A stretch of DNA of 64,000 nucleotides from Vibrio tapetis subsp. tapetis (lineage in GTDB: Bacteria; Pseudomonadota; Gammaproteobacteria; Enterobacterales; Vibrionaceae): contig NZ_LT960611.1 of NCBI RefSeq assembly GCF_900233005.1, positions 3,596,001 through 3,660,000 on the forward strand. Reading direction: 5' to 3'. The position numbers were made by a program, and so were the translations under genes. Positions 34,962-44,090 of this stretch are shown one piece after another. Under the pieces are notes generated by a model. The model saw nothing but the letters and a program-made list of their open reading frames with translations, was not told the origin of the DNA and ran no database searches. Each line of letters begins with the position of its first letter. Position 1 is the stretch's first letter.

Positions 34962-34980
34962 AATGATAATCACTCTCATT
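34962..34980 (-). promoter_or_regulatory. Fur box upstream of acsF
   Basis: AATGATAATCACTCTCATT, read on the minus strand AATGAGAGTGATTATCATT, a near-consensus Fur site 34 bp from the acsF start. It should repress the seven-gene biosynthetic operon when iron is plentiful. Confidence 0.8.
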
Positions 34981-35212
34981 TCATTATGCTACTCATTGAT
35001 CAAGTTCATTTCAATATAAAATTATTGTGCGTGTTTCTTGTGCAAGTAATCAGCATGGACAATGCCTATAGGAGTGCTTAATGGACAGCGAGAATTGGTG
35101 TGGGATCTGGGAGGTAAGGAGGAACTCGCACTGGAAAGGTTTCTTCGTTGCAAGTCTTTATTACGAATTTTGAGAACGAATGAGAAGTTTAAGTATACAA
35201 AACTCTTGTTAT
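34981..35212. promoter_or_regulatory. Divergent promoter region between biosynthesis and uptake operons
   Basis: About 230 bp between the two Fur boxes. A 30-residue plus-strand frame (35081-35173) has a fair ribosome site (GGAG) but a composition that gives no hint of function; I do not call it a gene. The region probably holds both promoters. Confidence 0.5.
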
Positions 35213-35231
35213 GATTATGATAATAGGTATC
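35213..35231 (+). promoter_or_regulatory. Fur box upstream of cbrA
   Basis: GATTATGATAATAGGTATC matches the Fur consensus at about 15 of 19 positions and lies 33 bp before the cbrA start, so the uptake operon is likely iron-repressed too. Confidence 0.7.
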
Positions 35232-35263
35232 ATTTGCATTAGTTTGTTTTTTGGAGGTTGGCT

Positions 35264-36226
35264 TTGTTACTTTCTGTTCTTAAAAGAAAAAAAGTATTTT
35301 TCTGTCTACTGTTTTGTTTATCTTGGCTAGTAAGCACCACATCAAATGCGTCCTCTGAGCACACTCGTTTAATCGAGCACTCTATGGGGCAATCGGCTGT
35401 TCCATTGAAAGCTAAAAGGGTCGTCACCTTGTTTCAAGGAGCAACAGACAGTGCTGTCGCCTTAGGTGTAAACCCCGTAGGAGTAGTTGAGTCTTGGGCA
35501 GAAAAACCGATGTATACGTACTTAAGAGAGGCTCTTGGGGAGGTAACGTATGTGGGATTAGAGACTCAGCCTAATTTAGAAGAAATTGCTACGCTGAAGC
35601 CGGATGTCATCATAGGAACGAAAGCCCGACACGAAAAAATATTTGAACAATTGCAAAAGATTGCGCCAACGGTTCTAGCAACCAATGTTTACGATTTTAA
35701 GTACTCTCTTGAATTAACGGCGGAAGCCACAGGGAGACAACAACAGGCCGATGAAATCTGGAATCACTGGCAACAACGAATTCAATATGTACAGAAGCAT
35801 CTTCGCCAAACACTACCTAAATGGCCTCTTACCGCATCCATTTTGAATGTTCGAGCCGATCACTTACGTCTATATCTACACAAAAGTTTCCCAGGTGCGG
35901 TGTTGAATGAGATAGGTTTCCAATTTCCTATTGAAGATAATCGTCGTTTTGGGTGGGGGATGAAAATCAAAACAAAAGAAGCACTACCCAGTGTGAATGC
36001 TGACGTCTTTTTTGTATTTCTTCATTCCGAGCAGCCTTTGGTTGAACAAAACTATCAGTCTTGGCTATCTCACCCACTGTGGAATATCTTAACGGCTCCA
36101 AAGAATAAACAGGTTCATACTGTTGATAAAGTGACATGGATTTTATCTGGTGGGATTTTAGGTGCCAACCAAATCCTTGACCAGCTCGTTGAGATTTATC
36201 AAGTGCCAGAACGCGAACAAGAGTAA
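35264..36226 (+). CDS. cbrA: CbrA: periplasmic ferric siderophore-binding protein
   Basis: TTG at 35264 is chosen because GGAGG (35253-35257) lies six bases before it; the TTG at 35258 touches that site. Product about 320 residues with a basic then hydrophobic signal peptide (KRKKVFFCLLFCLSWLVSTTSNAS). Class III substrate-binding protein of the FecB/FhuD type (RVVTLFQGATDSAVALGVNPVGV, LKPDVIIGTKARHEKIFEQLQKIAPTV abbreviated by its motif). Captures the ferric siderophore in the periplasm for CbrBCD. First gene of the uptake operon, with cbrB three bases downstream. Confidence 0.88.
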   Translation: MLLSVLKRKKVFFCLLFCLSWLVSTTSNASSEHTRLIEHSMGQSAVPLKAKRVVTLFQGATDSAVALGVNPVGVVESWAEKPMYTYLREALGEVTYVGLETQPNLEEIATLKPDVIIGTKARHEKIFEQLQKIAPTVLATNVYDFKYSLELTAEATGRQQQADEIWNHWQQRIQYVQKHLRQTLPKWPLTASILNVRADHLRLYLHKSFPGAVLNEIGFQFPIEDNRRFGWGMKIKTKEALPSVNADVFFVFLHSEQPLVEQNYQSWLSHPLWNILTAPKNKQVHTVDKVTWILSGGILGANQILDQLVEIYQVPEREQE

Positions 36227-36229
36227 CGG

Positions 36230-37243
36230 ATGTTACTCGCTAAGGAAAATAACCAAGCACGTTGGGGAATGGTGGTACTCTCCATTTTCGTGCTCGTGTT
36301 GGCTTTCATTTCCAGTATGACATTTGGCCAATACCCTATCTCATTCGGGAATGTTATTTCTGCAGTTTTTCAACCTGAACCTACGTCGATTGAATATGTG
36401 ATTATTACAACGACTCGGTTGTCTAGAAGCCTTGTCGCTCTTTCCGTGGGCGGTGCCTTAGCGGTGGCAGGTACGTTAATGCAATCACTCACACGTAACC
36501 CTCTGGCTTCACCTGCGATATTCGGGGTAAATGCTGGAGCCATATTTTTCATCGTATTACTTTCTCAAGTGTTTATTTTAGATTCCCCCAATGCCCTGTT
36601 TTGGGGGGCGATGATTGGAGCGGGAGTGGCGGGATCACTGGTTTATGGTTTAGGAACGATGGGCCGAGATGGGGCGTCACCGGTAAGAATTGTGTTAGCG
36701 GGGGCGGCGATATCAGCGCTATTCATTTCCTTTACTCAAGGTATTTTGGTAGTAGGGCAGGAGGGCATTGATAGCATTCTCTTTTGGATCGCAGGGTCGG
36801 TCTCGGGTCGAGAACTAGATGTAGTCATACCGGTATTGCCCTATTTAGTGGTTGGACTTATTTGTGCTCTGTTGCTCGCGCCACATATCAATGTTCTTTT
36901 ATCTGGCGATGATGTTGCGACAGGGCTAGGACAAAATACCGCTCTTCTAAAAATTGCGATAAGTGTTTTGATCATTGGTTTGGCGGGTACGTCTGTCGCT
37001 ATGGCTGGCAATATTGGGTTTATTGGTCTAGTTGTCCCGCATATGGTTCGAGCATTCGTTGGGAATGATCATAAATGGTTGATATCGATCAGTGCTCTTT
37101 GGGGCGGAATTCTGTTGCTATTTTCTGATGTTATAGGGCGTTCCTTGTTGGCTCCTGAGGAAGTGCCTATCGGCGTGATGACGGCGTTGCTAGGCGCGCC
37201 TTTTTTTGTTTACTTGGCTCGGCAAGGAGGAAAGAGTGAATAA
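36230..37243 (+). CDS. cbrB: CbrB: FecCD-type permease
   Basis: 337 residues with about ten hydrophobic segments. Family landmarks: TRLSRSLVALSVGGALAVAG, LTRNPLASPAIFGVNAGA, and the cytoplasmic coupling region IGFIGLVVPHMVRAFVG. Forms the inner-membrane channel with CbrC. Overlaps cbrC by eight bases. Confidence 0.9.
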   Translation: MLLAKENNQARWGMVVLSIFVLVLAFISSMTFGQYPISFGNVISAVFQPEPTSIEYVIITTTRLSRSLVALSVGGALAVAGTLMQSLTRNPLASPAIFGVNAGAIFFIVLLSQVFILDSPNALFWGAMIGAGVAGSLVYGLGTMGRDGASPVRIVLAGAAISALFISFTQGILVVGQEGIDSILFWIAGSVSGRELDVVIPVLPYLVVGLICALLLAPHINVLLSGDDVATGLGQNTALLKIAISVLIIGLAGTSVAMAGNIGFIGLVVPHMVRAFVGNDHKWLISISALWGGILLLFSDVIGRSLLAPEEVPIGVMTALLGAPFFVYLARQGGKSE

Positions 37244-38267
37244 GCATATCGTCATGCGGACGTCATGGTTGTCTTTTTCCGTTATGCCCAAGTCCATCTT
37301 CGCTGTTCTGGTCATCCTGGCGATTACTTGCGTAACGATCCTTGCATCACTTTCATTGGGCTCTCAATGGCTAAGTCCTTCGAGTGTCCTATCAGAATTA
37401 TTCTTAAATACCCATTTAGACAATCATATTATTCTAGATACCTTTCGGTTACCACGCACCTTGATGGCTGTGATAGTGGGGGCTGCACTCGGAACGTCTG
37501 GGCTGATTCTTCAATCGGTTATTCGGAATCCATTGGCATCGCCAGATGTTGTGGGGATGACAAGCGGAGCGTCGGCATTTGCTATTGCATTTTTGGCTTT
37601 TTTTCATCCTCATTACAGTATTGATTGGCTACCAGTCTTTGCTATTGCAGGGGCGCTTTTAGCAACGGGCCTTGTTTATTTACTCGCCTGGCGAAACGGC
37701 GTTAACCCGATGAGGATGATACTAGTCGGTATCGGTATTTCGGCCGTTATGGGAGCCGTGTCTACGTTTATTATCGCCATCAGCCCGACAACAACGAGCA
37801 TCTCGGCTTACATCTGGTTAACAGGCAGTGTCTATGGAGCAAGTTGGTGTGATGTGAAATCACTCTTACCTTGGTTGAGTGTGAGTTTAGTCGTTGCTCT
37901 TTTTTTTGTTCGTCACGTTAACGCGTTAGAACTTGGAGATAATTTGGCGACCGGGCTCGGTGTCTCTGTCCAAAAAACTCGTTTGGTACTCATTCTACTT
38001 AGTGTCACCCTTGCAGCTCCGGCTATTGCGTACGTTGGCACAATCGGATTTGTTGGACTGATTGCTCCCCATATAGCAAGACGTTTAGTGGTTAGAAGCT
38101 TTGTATTGTTAATGCCGGTCAGTGCATTTGTTGGCTCTTGCTTGGTTGTGCTCGCCGATCTTTGTGGACGTATGTTGTTTCAGCCGCTGGATGTCCCTGC
38201 TGGTGTGTTTGTTTCCGCTATCGGTGCGCCTTTTTTTGTTTACTTGTTATTTCGTCAACGATTATAA
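37236..38267 (+). CDS. cbrC: CbrC: FecCD-type permease
   Basis: 343 residues from GTG 37236, chosen for AAGGAGG five to eleven bases upstream; it overlaps cbrB. A longer frame from 37206 would lie inside cbrB. Landmarks: DTFRLPRTLMAVIVGAALGTSG, VIRNPLASPDVVGMTSGAS, and IGFVGLIAPHIARRLV. Partner of CbrB in a heterodimeric permease. Confidence 0.9.
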   Translation: MNKHIVMRTSWLSFSVMPKSIFAVLVILAITCVTILASLSLGSQWLSPSSVLSELFLNTHLDNHIILDTFRLPRTLMAVIVGAALGTSGLILQSVIRNPLASPDVVGMTSGASAFAIAFLAFFHPHYSIDWLPVFAIAGALLATGLVYLLAWRNGVNPMRMILVGIGISAVMGAVSTFIIAISPTTTSISAYIWLTGSVYGASWCDVKSLLPWLSVSLVVALFFVRHVNALELGDNLATGLGVSVQKTRLVLILLSVTLAAPAIAYVGTIGFVGLIAPHIARRLVVRSFVLLMPVSAFVGSCLVVLADLCGRMLFQPLDVPAGVFVSAIGAPFFVYLLFRQRL

Positions 38268-38269
38268 AT

Positions 38270-39082
38270 ATGGAAAAACACGCAATGTTTAGCCCTTTGG
38301 CAACACAGAATCTCGTCCTTGGTTATCACAGTGATATTATTATTAAATCACTTGATCTAAACATTAAACCGCATCAGATAACGGTTTTAGTTGGGGGCAA
38401 TGGGTGCGGTAAATCTACGCTACTAAAATCCCTAGCCAGACTATTAAAACCAAAGACTGGCGAGGTCACTTTGCACGGCAAGGACATTAATCGACAGTCG
38501 GGTAAACATGTTGCGCGTCGTTTGGCCATTTTGCCCCAAGGGCCAAAAGCACCCGAAGGTTTAACGGTCGAACAGTTAGTCAGGCAGGGGCGCTATCCAC
38601 ATCAACATTGGTTGCAAAATTGGACCGAGAAAGATGAAGAATTGGTAGCCCGAGCGCTCTCTTCGACGAACATGTCAGAGTTGGCGCAACGGTCAGTTGA
38701 CACCTTATCTGGAGGCCAAAGGCAGCGAGCTTGGATTGCCATGGCATTGGCACAAGATACCGATATCCTTCTACTTGATGAACCCACTACGTATCTAGAT
38801 TTAACTCATCAAATTGAAATTTTGGATCTACTCTTTGAATTAAATCTGAATAATAAAACGACCATTCTTATGGTATTGCACGACCTCAATCTTGCTTGCC
38901 GTTACGCTCATCAAATGATTGCCCTAAAAGAGGGGGAAATCTTTAAGCAAGGCGCTCCAGAAGACATCATGGATGTTGAGATGATAGAAGCGGTTTTTGG
39001 TATGGAGTGCTATCTTGCTCGTGATCCTCTTTTTGGTACACCAATGTGTGTCCCAAAAGGCAAAGGTAGAAAGGTATCGTGA
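38270..39082 (+). CDS. cbrD: CbrD: ABC transporter ATPase
   Basis: 270 residues from ATG 38270, two bases after the cbrC stop; ATG 38285 is a possible alternative, since no clear ribosome site precedes 38270. Complete ABC set: Walker A VGGNGCGKSTLL, signature LSGGQRQRAWIAMALA, Walker B ILLLDEPTTYLD, H-loop LHDLNLACRYA. Powers import of the ferric siderophore. FepC/FecE class. Confidence 0.92.
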   Translation: MEKHAMFSPLATQNLVLGYHSDIIIKSLDLNIKPHQITVLVGGNGCGKSTLLKSLARLLKPKTGEVTLHGKDINRQSGKHVARRLAILPQGPKAPEGLTVEQLVRQGRYPHQHWLQNWTEKDEELVARALSSTNMSELAQRSVDTLSGGQRQRAWIAMALAQDTDILLLDEPTTYLDLTHQIEILDLLFELNLNNKTTILMVLHDLNLACRYAHQMIALKEGEIFKQGAPEDIMDVEMIEAVFGMECYLARDPLFGTPMCVPKGKGRKVS

Positions 39083-39086
39083 ACCA

Positions 39087-39875
39087 ATGAGTAGCGCCTC
39101 AAATAATGGAACGCTATCCGATATTGAGTGGGAAACGCTTACTCAATTAGGATTGAAAAAATATCGCTCAGAATCCGTTCATCCTCTTCATATATCATCA
39201 CGGCTTCTGTTAGATAAAAAAGAGTGCTTATCCATTCTAAATGCCATTATGCCAGAACTTGGAGCGCCCGATCTTAAAGTGACGGCCTCACTTGTTATCA
39301 AGCGGATGGCCTTTTTGGTCCTTGCTCCAACACTCTATGCGATGTCGGTTTACAATAAAGGACTGAACCTAACCATCGATAATAGTGTGTTTGAATACCC
39401 GTTGAATGAACGAATTTGGCAAAATGGAATGCCCATATTTGATACCCAAGTGAGCCTAGCACTAGATGAGCGAGCCCCGTGGCGAGAGGGGGTGCTGCGT
39501 CAGGCTTTTTCTGAACATTTAACGCCACTAGTCAATGTGTTTAACGAAGTGACTGGGGTTTCAAAAAGAGTTCTCTGGGAAAATGTAGCGGTTCGTATCT
39601 TTAGTGTCTATGAACGGCGAATATTACCTAACGTTGCGAATGAGCTTAAAGCGGTGGTAGAGGATGACTTGCGGTTTATCGTCAATGCGCAGACGCACGG
39701 TATTTTTTCTGTTGAAGAAAACCCGGTAACTCGTTTTTATGGAAAAAGAAAGCCATTGGCTGAGCCCGCAGACCCCGTCAGAATGCGAAGGACTTGTTGT
39801 TATTATTATAAGGCAACGTCACCTGAGGTTTATTGCTCGAACTGTCCATTGCTTCTAAAGAAAAAACACAGCTAA
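39087..39875 (+). CDS. FhuF-like ferric siderophore reductase
   Basis: 262 residues from ATG 39087, four bases after the cbrD stop. The C-terminus RRTCCYYY...VYCSNCPLL carries the C-C-x11-C-x2-C cluster that binds a [2Fe-2S] centre in FhuF-type reductases; the first 200 residues match the IucA/FhuF-like helical domain only loosely. Such proteins reduce Fe(III) in the cytoplasm to release it from the imported siderophore. It is co-transcribed with cbrABCD, which supports the role. The acs/cbr loci I know of do not always contain it. Confidence 0.8.
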   Translation: MSSASNNGTLSDIEWETLTQLGLKKYRSESVHPLHISSRLLLDKKECLSILNAIMPELGAPDLKVTASLVIKRMAFLVLAPTLYAMSVYNKGLNLTIDNSVFEYPLNERIWQNGMPIFDTQVSLALDERAPWREGVLRQAFSEHLTPLVNVFNEVTGVSKRVLWENVAVRIFSVYERRILPNVANELKAVVEDDLRFIVNAQTHGIFSVEENPVTRFYGKRKPLAEPADPVRMRRTCCYYYKATSPEVYCSNCPLLLKKKHS

Positions 39876-39890
39876 CGCTGTGTTTTTTCT
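39861..39890. terminator. Bidirectional terminator between reductase and receptor genes
   Basis: AAAAAACACAGC (39861-39872) pairs with GCTGTGTTTTTT (39877-39888); the A and T tracts serve both convergent transcripts. Confidence 0.85.
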
Positions 39891-39902
39891 AATCGTGGTC
39901 TA

Positions 39903-41993
39903 CTAAAAATCTAACTTATAGGCCAATGTGAACGTTCGGCCTCTTCCTTTGAAGTAAAAGTTGTCGTTCTTGTAGGCACTTTGAGAGTAATAAGTGAAGT
40001 AGTCTTCATTGAGTAAGTTGGAAACAGAAGCATTCAGTTTTCCGACCGGTAACTGGTAAGATAATGTCGCATCAAACAATGTATAACCTTGAAATTCTAG
40101 CTCTTTATCATCAAATGTTCTGCTAAAGGCATGATTGGCTTGAATCATGGATGTTAACCCATGGTCCCATTGCGCTGTCCATGCCAACCTTAGCTTGTTC
40201 GCTGGAATATCGGCACCAGTTAGCTTAGTGTCAACGTTTCCATCGCCATTGGTGTCGGAAAATCCTTTAATGTATGAGTAGCCAGCATCTAGATTGTGAG
40301 AGTCACTAAGACTATACCCAAGTGAGGTTTCAAACCCCTGAATCTCTTTTTTCTCTCGTTTTACGGTGTAAAGCCCGTTATTTTCAACGATTCGGCTGCC
40401 AAGATCGGAATTCGATAGGTAGTAACTGATTTCAAAATCAACATCGCCATTATTAAAGCGAACCCCACCTTCATAGTTGTCCGTTATGATGGGAGATAAG
40501 TCGATAAGCTCGTTCACCTTTTGGCCTGGTTTATTCACGCCTCTTAGTACTCGTCCCACATCTGGCATACCAAACCCTTGAGAGTAGTTAGCAAATAGTC
40601 GAACGCTTGGTGTAAGCTCAAACACAGCACCAGCGTTGTAGACCATTTCGCTAAATGACGGTTTTCCGCCTTGAACCGTTACCCCGTTTCTAGCAGCGAC
40701 AGTCTGATACGTGTTGATATCCAGTTTTGCATTTTCATAACGAGCACCGGCTTGCACAGACAACCTTTCAAGTGGATTGAATGTTAGCTGAATAAATGGT
40801 GCGTAATTAACATAAGATGTCTTAGGTACATAGGTTCGATTCGTCAAAATAAGTTTTTGACTGGTTGTATCTTTGAGCAAGTCTAAACCGGCAGTCGCGT
40901 TCAGTTTTCCGTCAAAAAGATTGCTTTTCGAAACACTGAACTTAGCGCCTATCTTCTTAGATTCATTTTGTGACTGGTCGTAAATGGTTTCTGCTGTATT
41001 TGGGTCTTGGAAACTGCGTGAAGTAGAGGCTCCGTATCTTCCTGAAAAATCTTGAAGGAACCCTTGAGAACTTAGCTTCATTCCAAAAAAGTCGTTGTGG
41101 GTATAGGCGACGTTAAACGTTTGGACAATGTTTGAAGGAGCAGCCCCTTTGGGTGTCCCTTTTACTGAAGACGTGGCCACGCCCTTGTCTCGGTCCCCTT
41201 TTACGGATGCGTAATTCATTTGACCTTTAAGTTGATAACGATTGTATAAAAACTTGATATCTTGCTCATCGTCTATCCAATAACCTATTTTGGTCATAAA
41301 ATCATAACTTCGAGAGTCCATAATGTCGCCCCTAACGGTTGCTGCACCAACGTACTGTCCGTTGGCATCAAGGTAAACACCCTGGACTTCACCTGTTAGT
41401 CCGACCAAATAATCTAAACGCTCTGTCGCACCTTCTAATTGGTAGCTGGCTTTATAAGATAAAGTGTCTGTGCTTACACTGGTCGTAGGAGAAGTCAATT
41501 GAATGCTGGCATGTTGATTGACATCGTCAGAGCGGTTGGTTTTGGTGATGAAGTTAATTATTCCTCCCGTTGCACCAAGACCATGAATGGCACTTGCCCC
41601 TTTAATTACTTCGATTCGTTCCACCATAGAAAGGTCTATTGTATGAGCAGCACGACTGCCTTTACGTAAAGAATTGGATTGTGGAACACCATCGATCATA
41701 TACAGTACATCTCTACCTCTGAAGGTTTGGCTGCTATTGTTCAGCTTCTGTGTATTCAGGGCATATCCAGGTAGCAGGTTCGATAATACTTGTGAACTGT
41801 CGGTTGATATTGATAGCTGCTGTTCAATTTGTTCTCTGGTGATGATGGTGACCGATTGCGGAGAGTCTTCTTTACGGATATCAATACGACTTGATTCGAC
41901 TACCATTATCTCTGTTTCTGAGGCAAAGGAATGTGACATTTGTACAGCTAAAATGAATGGCACCGCATATAAAATTTGTTTTGTGTAAAGCAT
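39903..41993 (-). CDS. TonB-dependent siderophore receptor, achromobactin receptor candidate
   Basis: 696 residues. Signal peptide (LYAVPFILAVQMSHSFA), TonB-box-like ETEIMVVESSR, plug domain with SPQSVTIITREQIEQQ, TFRGRDVLYMIDGVPQ and IEVIKGASAIHGLGATGGIINFIT, then a 22-strand-size barrel ending in the outer-membrane signal TFTLAYKLDF. Imports the ferric siderophore across the outer membrane. Its place inside the IS-bordered cargo makes it the likely counterpart of Acr of Dickeya, though orthology cannot be shown here. Its own Fur-like site lies upstream; it converges on the cbr operon. Confidence 0.85.
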   Translation of the reverse strand: MLYTKQILYAVPFILAVQMSHSFASETEIMVVESSRIDIRKEDSPQSVTIITREQIEQQLSISTDSSQVLSNLLPGYALNTQKLNNSSQTFRGRDVLYMIDGVPQSNSLRKGSRAAHTIDLSMVERIEVIKGASAIHGLGATGGIINFITKTNRSDDVNQHASIQLTSPTTSVSTDTLSYKASYQLEGATERLDYLVGLTGEVQGVYLDANGQYVGAATVRGDIMDSRSYDFMTKIGYWIDDEQDIKFLYNRYQLKGQMNYASVKGDRDKGVATSSVKGTPKGAAPSNIVQTFNVAYTHNDFFGMKLSSQGFLQDFSGRYGASTSRSFQDPNTAETIYDQSQNESKKIGAKFSVSKSNLFDGKLNATAGLDLLKDTTSQKLILTNRTYVPKTSYVNYAPFIQLTFNPLERLSVQAGARYENAKLDINTYQTVAARNGVTVQGGKPSFSEMVYNAGAVFELTPSVRLFANYSQGFGMPDVGRVLRGVNKPGQKVNELIDLSPIITDNYEGGVRFNNGDVDFEISYYLSNSDLGSRIVENNGLYTVKREKKEIQGFETSLGYSLSDSHNLDAGYSYIKGFSDTNGDGNVDTKLTGADIPANKLRLAWTAQWDHGLTSMIQANHAFSRTFDDKELEFQGYTLFDATLSYQLPVGKLNASVSNLLNEDYFTYYSQSAYKNDNFYFKGRGRTFTLAYKLDF

Positions 41994-42042
41994 AATTTAT
42001 TCGCTGAGTTATGAGTTATGAGTTATTCCTTACATTATCACA

Positions 42043-42061
42043 AATGATAATAACACGCATT
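42043..42061 (-). promoter_or_regulatory. Fur box-like site upstream of the receptor gene
   Basis: AATGATAATAACACGCATT, 50 bp upstream of the receptor ATG, with ATTATC/GATAAT inverted hexamers around it. Between it and the gene is GAGTTAT repeated three times in tandem (42006-42026). Confidence 0.6.
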
Positions 42062-42103
42062 ACCATTGATGTGTGGTTGATTTGAATATCCACATAGAAC
42101 TAG

Positions 42104-42198
42104 GCTTTGTTGCAATACTCAATCTAGGTGGTCTTTTAATACGGTTAAGCGACTCGGTAGTTATTGGGCATCCCGAGCTAAGGGAAACAATTTGAAAT
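42104..42198 (-). mobile_element. IS5-family remnant, 3' end (right border of the siderophore cargo)
   Basis: Starts with the terminal repeat GGCTTTGTTGCAATACTC and contains the minus-strand transposase C-terminus LGMPNNYRVA-stop. It is roughly three-quarters identical to the end of the intact element next to it (42199-42293), so it comes from a sister element cut off by the insertion of that one. Matches the left-border remnant at 23895-23956 over the terminal 60 bases. Confidence 0.7.
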
Positions 42199-43318
42199 GG
42201 CATTGTTGCAACACTAAAACTTTGTGGTCTTTTGATACGGTTAGGCGACTCGGTAACTATTGGGCATCCCGAGGTGAGTAAAGCGATTTAAAATAGAACA
42301 ACCGAGTAACATTTCTTTTGACTGATTTTCAAACTCCCTGCTGTGTAATGTATTGCCGATTATCTTTTTGTAACGTTGCATGGCTGTTTCTGAGATATTC
42401 CTTTTTCCGTATTGCCGCACGCTCTGCCAACCTATAATACCAAGGGCGAAGCAACCTATCAGGTTGCTCATCCTCTTAGGATGATGAGCCTCATCGGCAA
42501 ACGTATTATCTTTCGGCGGAATAACAATCTCAGCATTCGGGAAATGATTTTCTAATGTTTGGTACACCGCATTGGTATCATACATTTTATCGGCACTGAC
42601 GTGCTCGACATCCGTAATGATGGACTGACATAACACCCCGACAACCTGATCATCCATCGTTTTTTTATCGGTGAGGACTGCGCCTTGAATGAAGTGAGCT
42701 TCATCAACAGCAAAGTGCGCCTTTCGCCAGCTTCGTTTTGCATTAACCTTATGTTTTTCCTGGAGCCATTCATCCATACCAAACCGTTTGAGTCCCGTTG
42801 AATCAATGGCTATAGCTGCAATTTTGTCATCTGGCCTTTCATGCTTTCTAAAGCGTGGCGCCGTGAAATTGAGCTGCTTCAGCCGTTTTGACAGCAGCGT
42901 ATAATCAGGGCATTGAAGGCTGGTCATGCCAAGCTTCGTCAGTAAACATTCAATCAGCCCCTGAGCTTGACGTAAGGGAAGTTTATACACCAATCTGATG
43001 TAATGGCAGGCTTCGATGGTGCTGTCAGGATACTTAACGGATGAGCCGGTACCGTCATAAACGCGTTCGTCGTGTTGCCAATTATTGATAATATCTTCAG
43101 ATATCCAAATATCAAACCGCCCGCGTTGCTTGAGAGTCTGATTGTACTCACCATAGTTATTTAAGGCGTAGGTATGCTTCTTAAAATGATGGTGTTTGGC
43201 GTCATTGTATTTGTAAGGCATTTGTTAATCAGCCAACCTAAATGAAAGACTGACGATGATAACTGAATTCAAATGTTATGGAAATAATTGAGTGTTATCT
43301 GAACGATTCCACAAAGCC
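42199..43318 (-). mobile_element. IS5-family insertion sequence, complete
   Basis: About 1.12 kb between GGCATTGTTGCAAC (42199) and GATTCCACAAAGCC (ending 43318), imperfect inverted repeats of the IS903-like type. No target duplication is visible, which fits its abutting a broken relative. Confidence 0.75.
42241..43221 (-). CDS. IS5-family transposase
   Basis: 326 residues. N-terminal DNA-binding part, then the DDE domain: IAIDSTGLKRFGMDEW with the first Asp, HVSADKMYDTNAVY with the second, and RNISETAMQRYKKIIG with the Glu and the Y-(2)-R-(3)-E-(6)-K-type signature. Full length for the group with an intact frame. Confidence 0.9.
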   Translation of the reverse strand: MPYKYNDAKHHHFKKHTYALNNYGEYNQTLKQRGRFDIWISEDIINNWQHDERVYDGTGSSVKYPDSTIEACHYIRLVYKLPLRQAQGLIECLLTKLGMTSLQCPDYTLLSKRLKQLNFTAPRFRKHERPDDKIAAIAIDSTGLKRFGMDEWLQEKHKVNAKRSWRKAHFAVDEAHFIQGAVLTDKKTMDDQVVGVLCQSIITDVEHVSADKMYDTNAVYQTLENHFPNAEIVIPPKDNTFADEAHHPKRMSNLIGCFALGIIGWQSVRQYGKRNISETAMQRYKKIIGNTLHSREFENQSKEMLLGCSILNRFTHLGMPNSYRVA

Positions 43319-44090
43319 AAAGGAGAATGGGCAACGTTAGGTATTACATGATTTTTAAGCAAAATATGAAACTCAAAGATTATATGGCAGTCACCCAACA
43401 TATTTTTCAACTAGTAAGCTTCCAATGAAACCAACTTGATTTTTGGAAAAATTAGGTGGCTGGTTCCAATTTATATCAAAAAATTGGAGAATCTCCCCCC
43501 ATGTCCTTGTTGCGTAAATCATTTATCGGGTAAAAACCCCCCTTCAGCAATTGTGAGAGAACCGATTCCCTGGTAGGGGTTTGTATTTTTTCTTCGCAAT
43601 CAAAAGGTGTTTTTACTCAATATTTCTCGTGAATCGAAACCCCAGTGTAAATAAATATCTATGTTGTTTTTGTATATATTACTTTTCTAATTTGTGTTGT
43701 TTAGAAACCCGTTCTTTTGTGGTTTTGTACACATAGTTATTAGCTTCTTTTTGGCTATTTATTTTAAAACCCTTGTACTTGGTATTATATAGTCAACTAT
43801 TCTAATATTCTCTCTTTTCTATATTATCTTGGGTTCCTGTTGTTTTTTCGCTGATTATATACCAGATAACTGCGAATATATCTATTGGGGTGCAATAGCA
43901 CTTTTTTTACTATTCTTATGTTTTCGTTCTCCTTTGCCTTCTATTATTGATATTACATCTCTCCTTTTCTTTTACTTAGCTGTTAACATAATCGTTCTAT
44001 CTACTCTGATATCTTTCTTTATATTCGATACATATTTTTCTTTTTCTTGTCAGTACATTTTGTTGATAATCGTCTCGAATTATGATTAAA
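43319..44090. other. A/T-rich orphan segment between IS5 and traI copy B
   Basis: About 770 bp, clearly poorer in GC than both sides. It holds inverted repeats (CCAATTT/AAATTGG-like at 43468-43489), C-runs, and one frame, 43829-44089, that would encode an 86-residue very hydrophobic protein (AIALFLLFLCF, LLFFYLAVNIIVLSTLISFFIF). That frame has no ribosome site I trust. Origin unknown; it could be a remnant of another element. Confidence 0.4.

Larger units (their letters stand above)
23895..42198. mobile_element. Putative decayed composite transposon carrying the achromobactin locus
   Basis: The cargo 23957-42103 is bordered on the left by a plus-strand IS5-family 3' end and on the right by a minus-strand IS5-family 3' end (42104-42198), both terminal repeats (GGCTTTGTTGC) pointing inward. 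The cargo begins 30 bp after the RraA-like stop and ends 110 bp upstream of the receptor start, so it contains just the siderophore system. The outer parts are destroyed by IS6 on the left and a second IS5 element on the right. Confidence 0.55.

Noticed and set aside
35081..35173. 30-residue frame between the two Fur boxes
   Set aside because: It has a ribosome site but is too short and featureless to tell from chance; noted inside the promoter-region entry.
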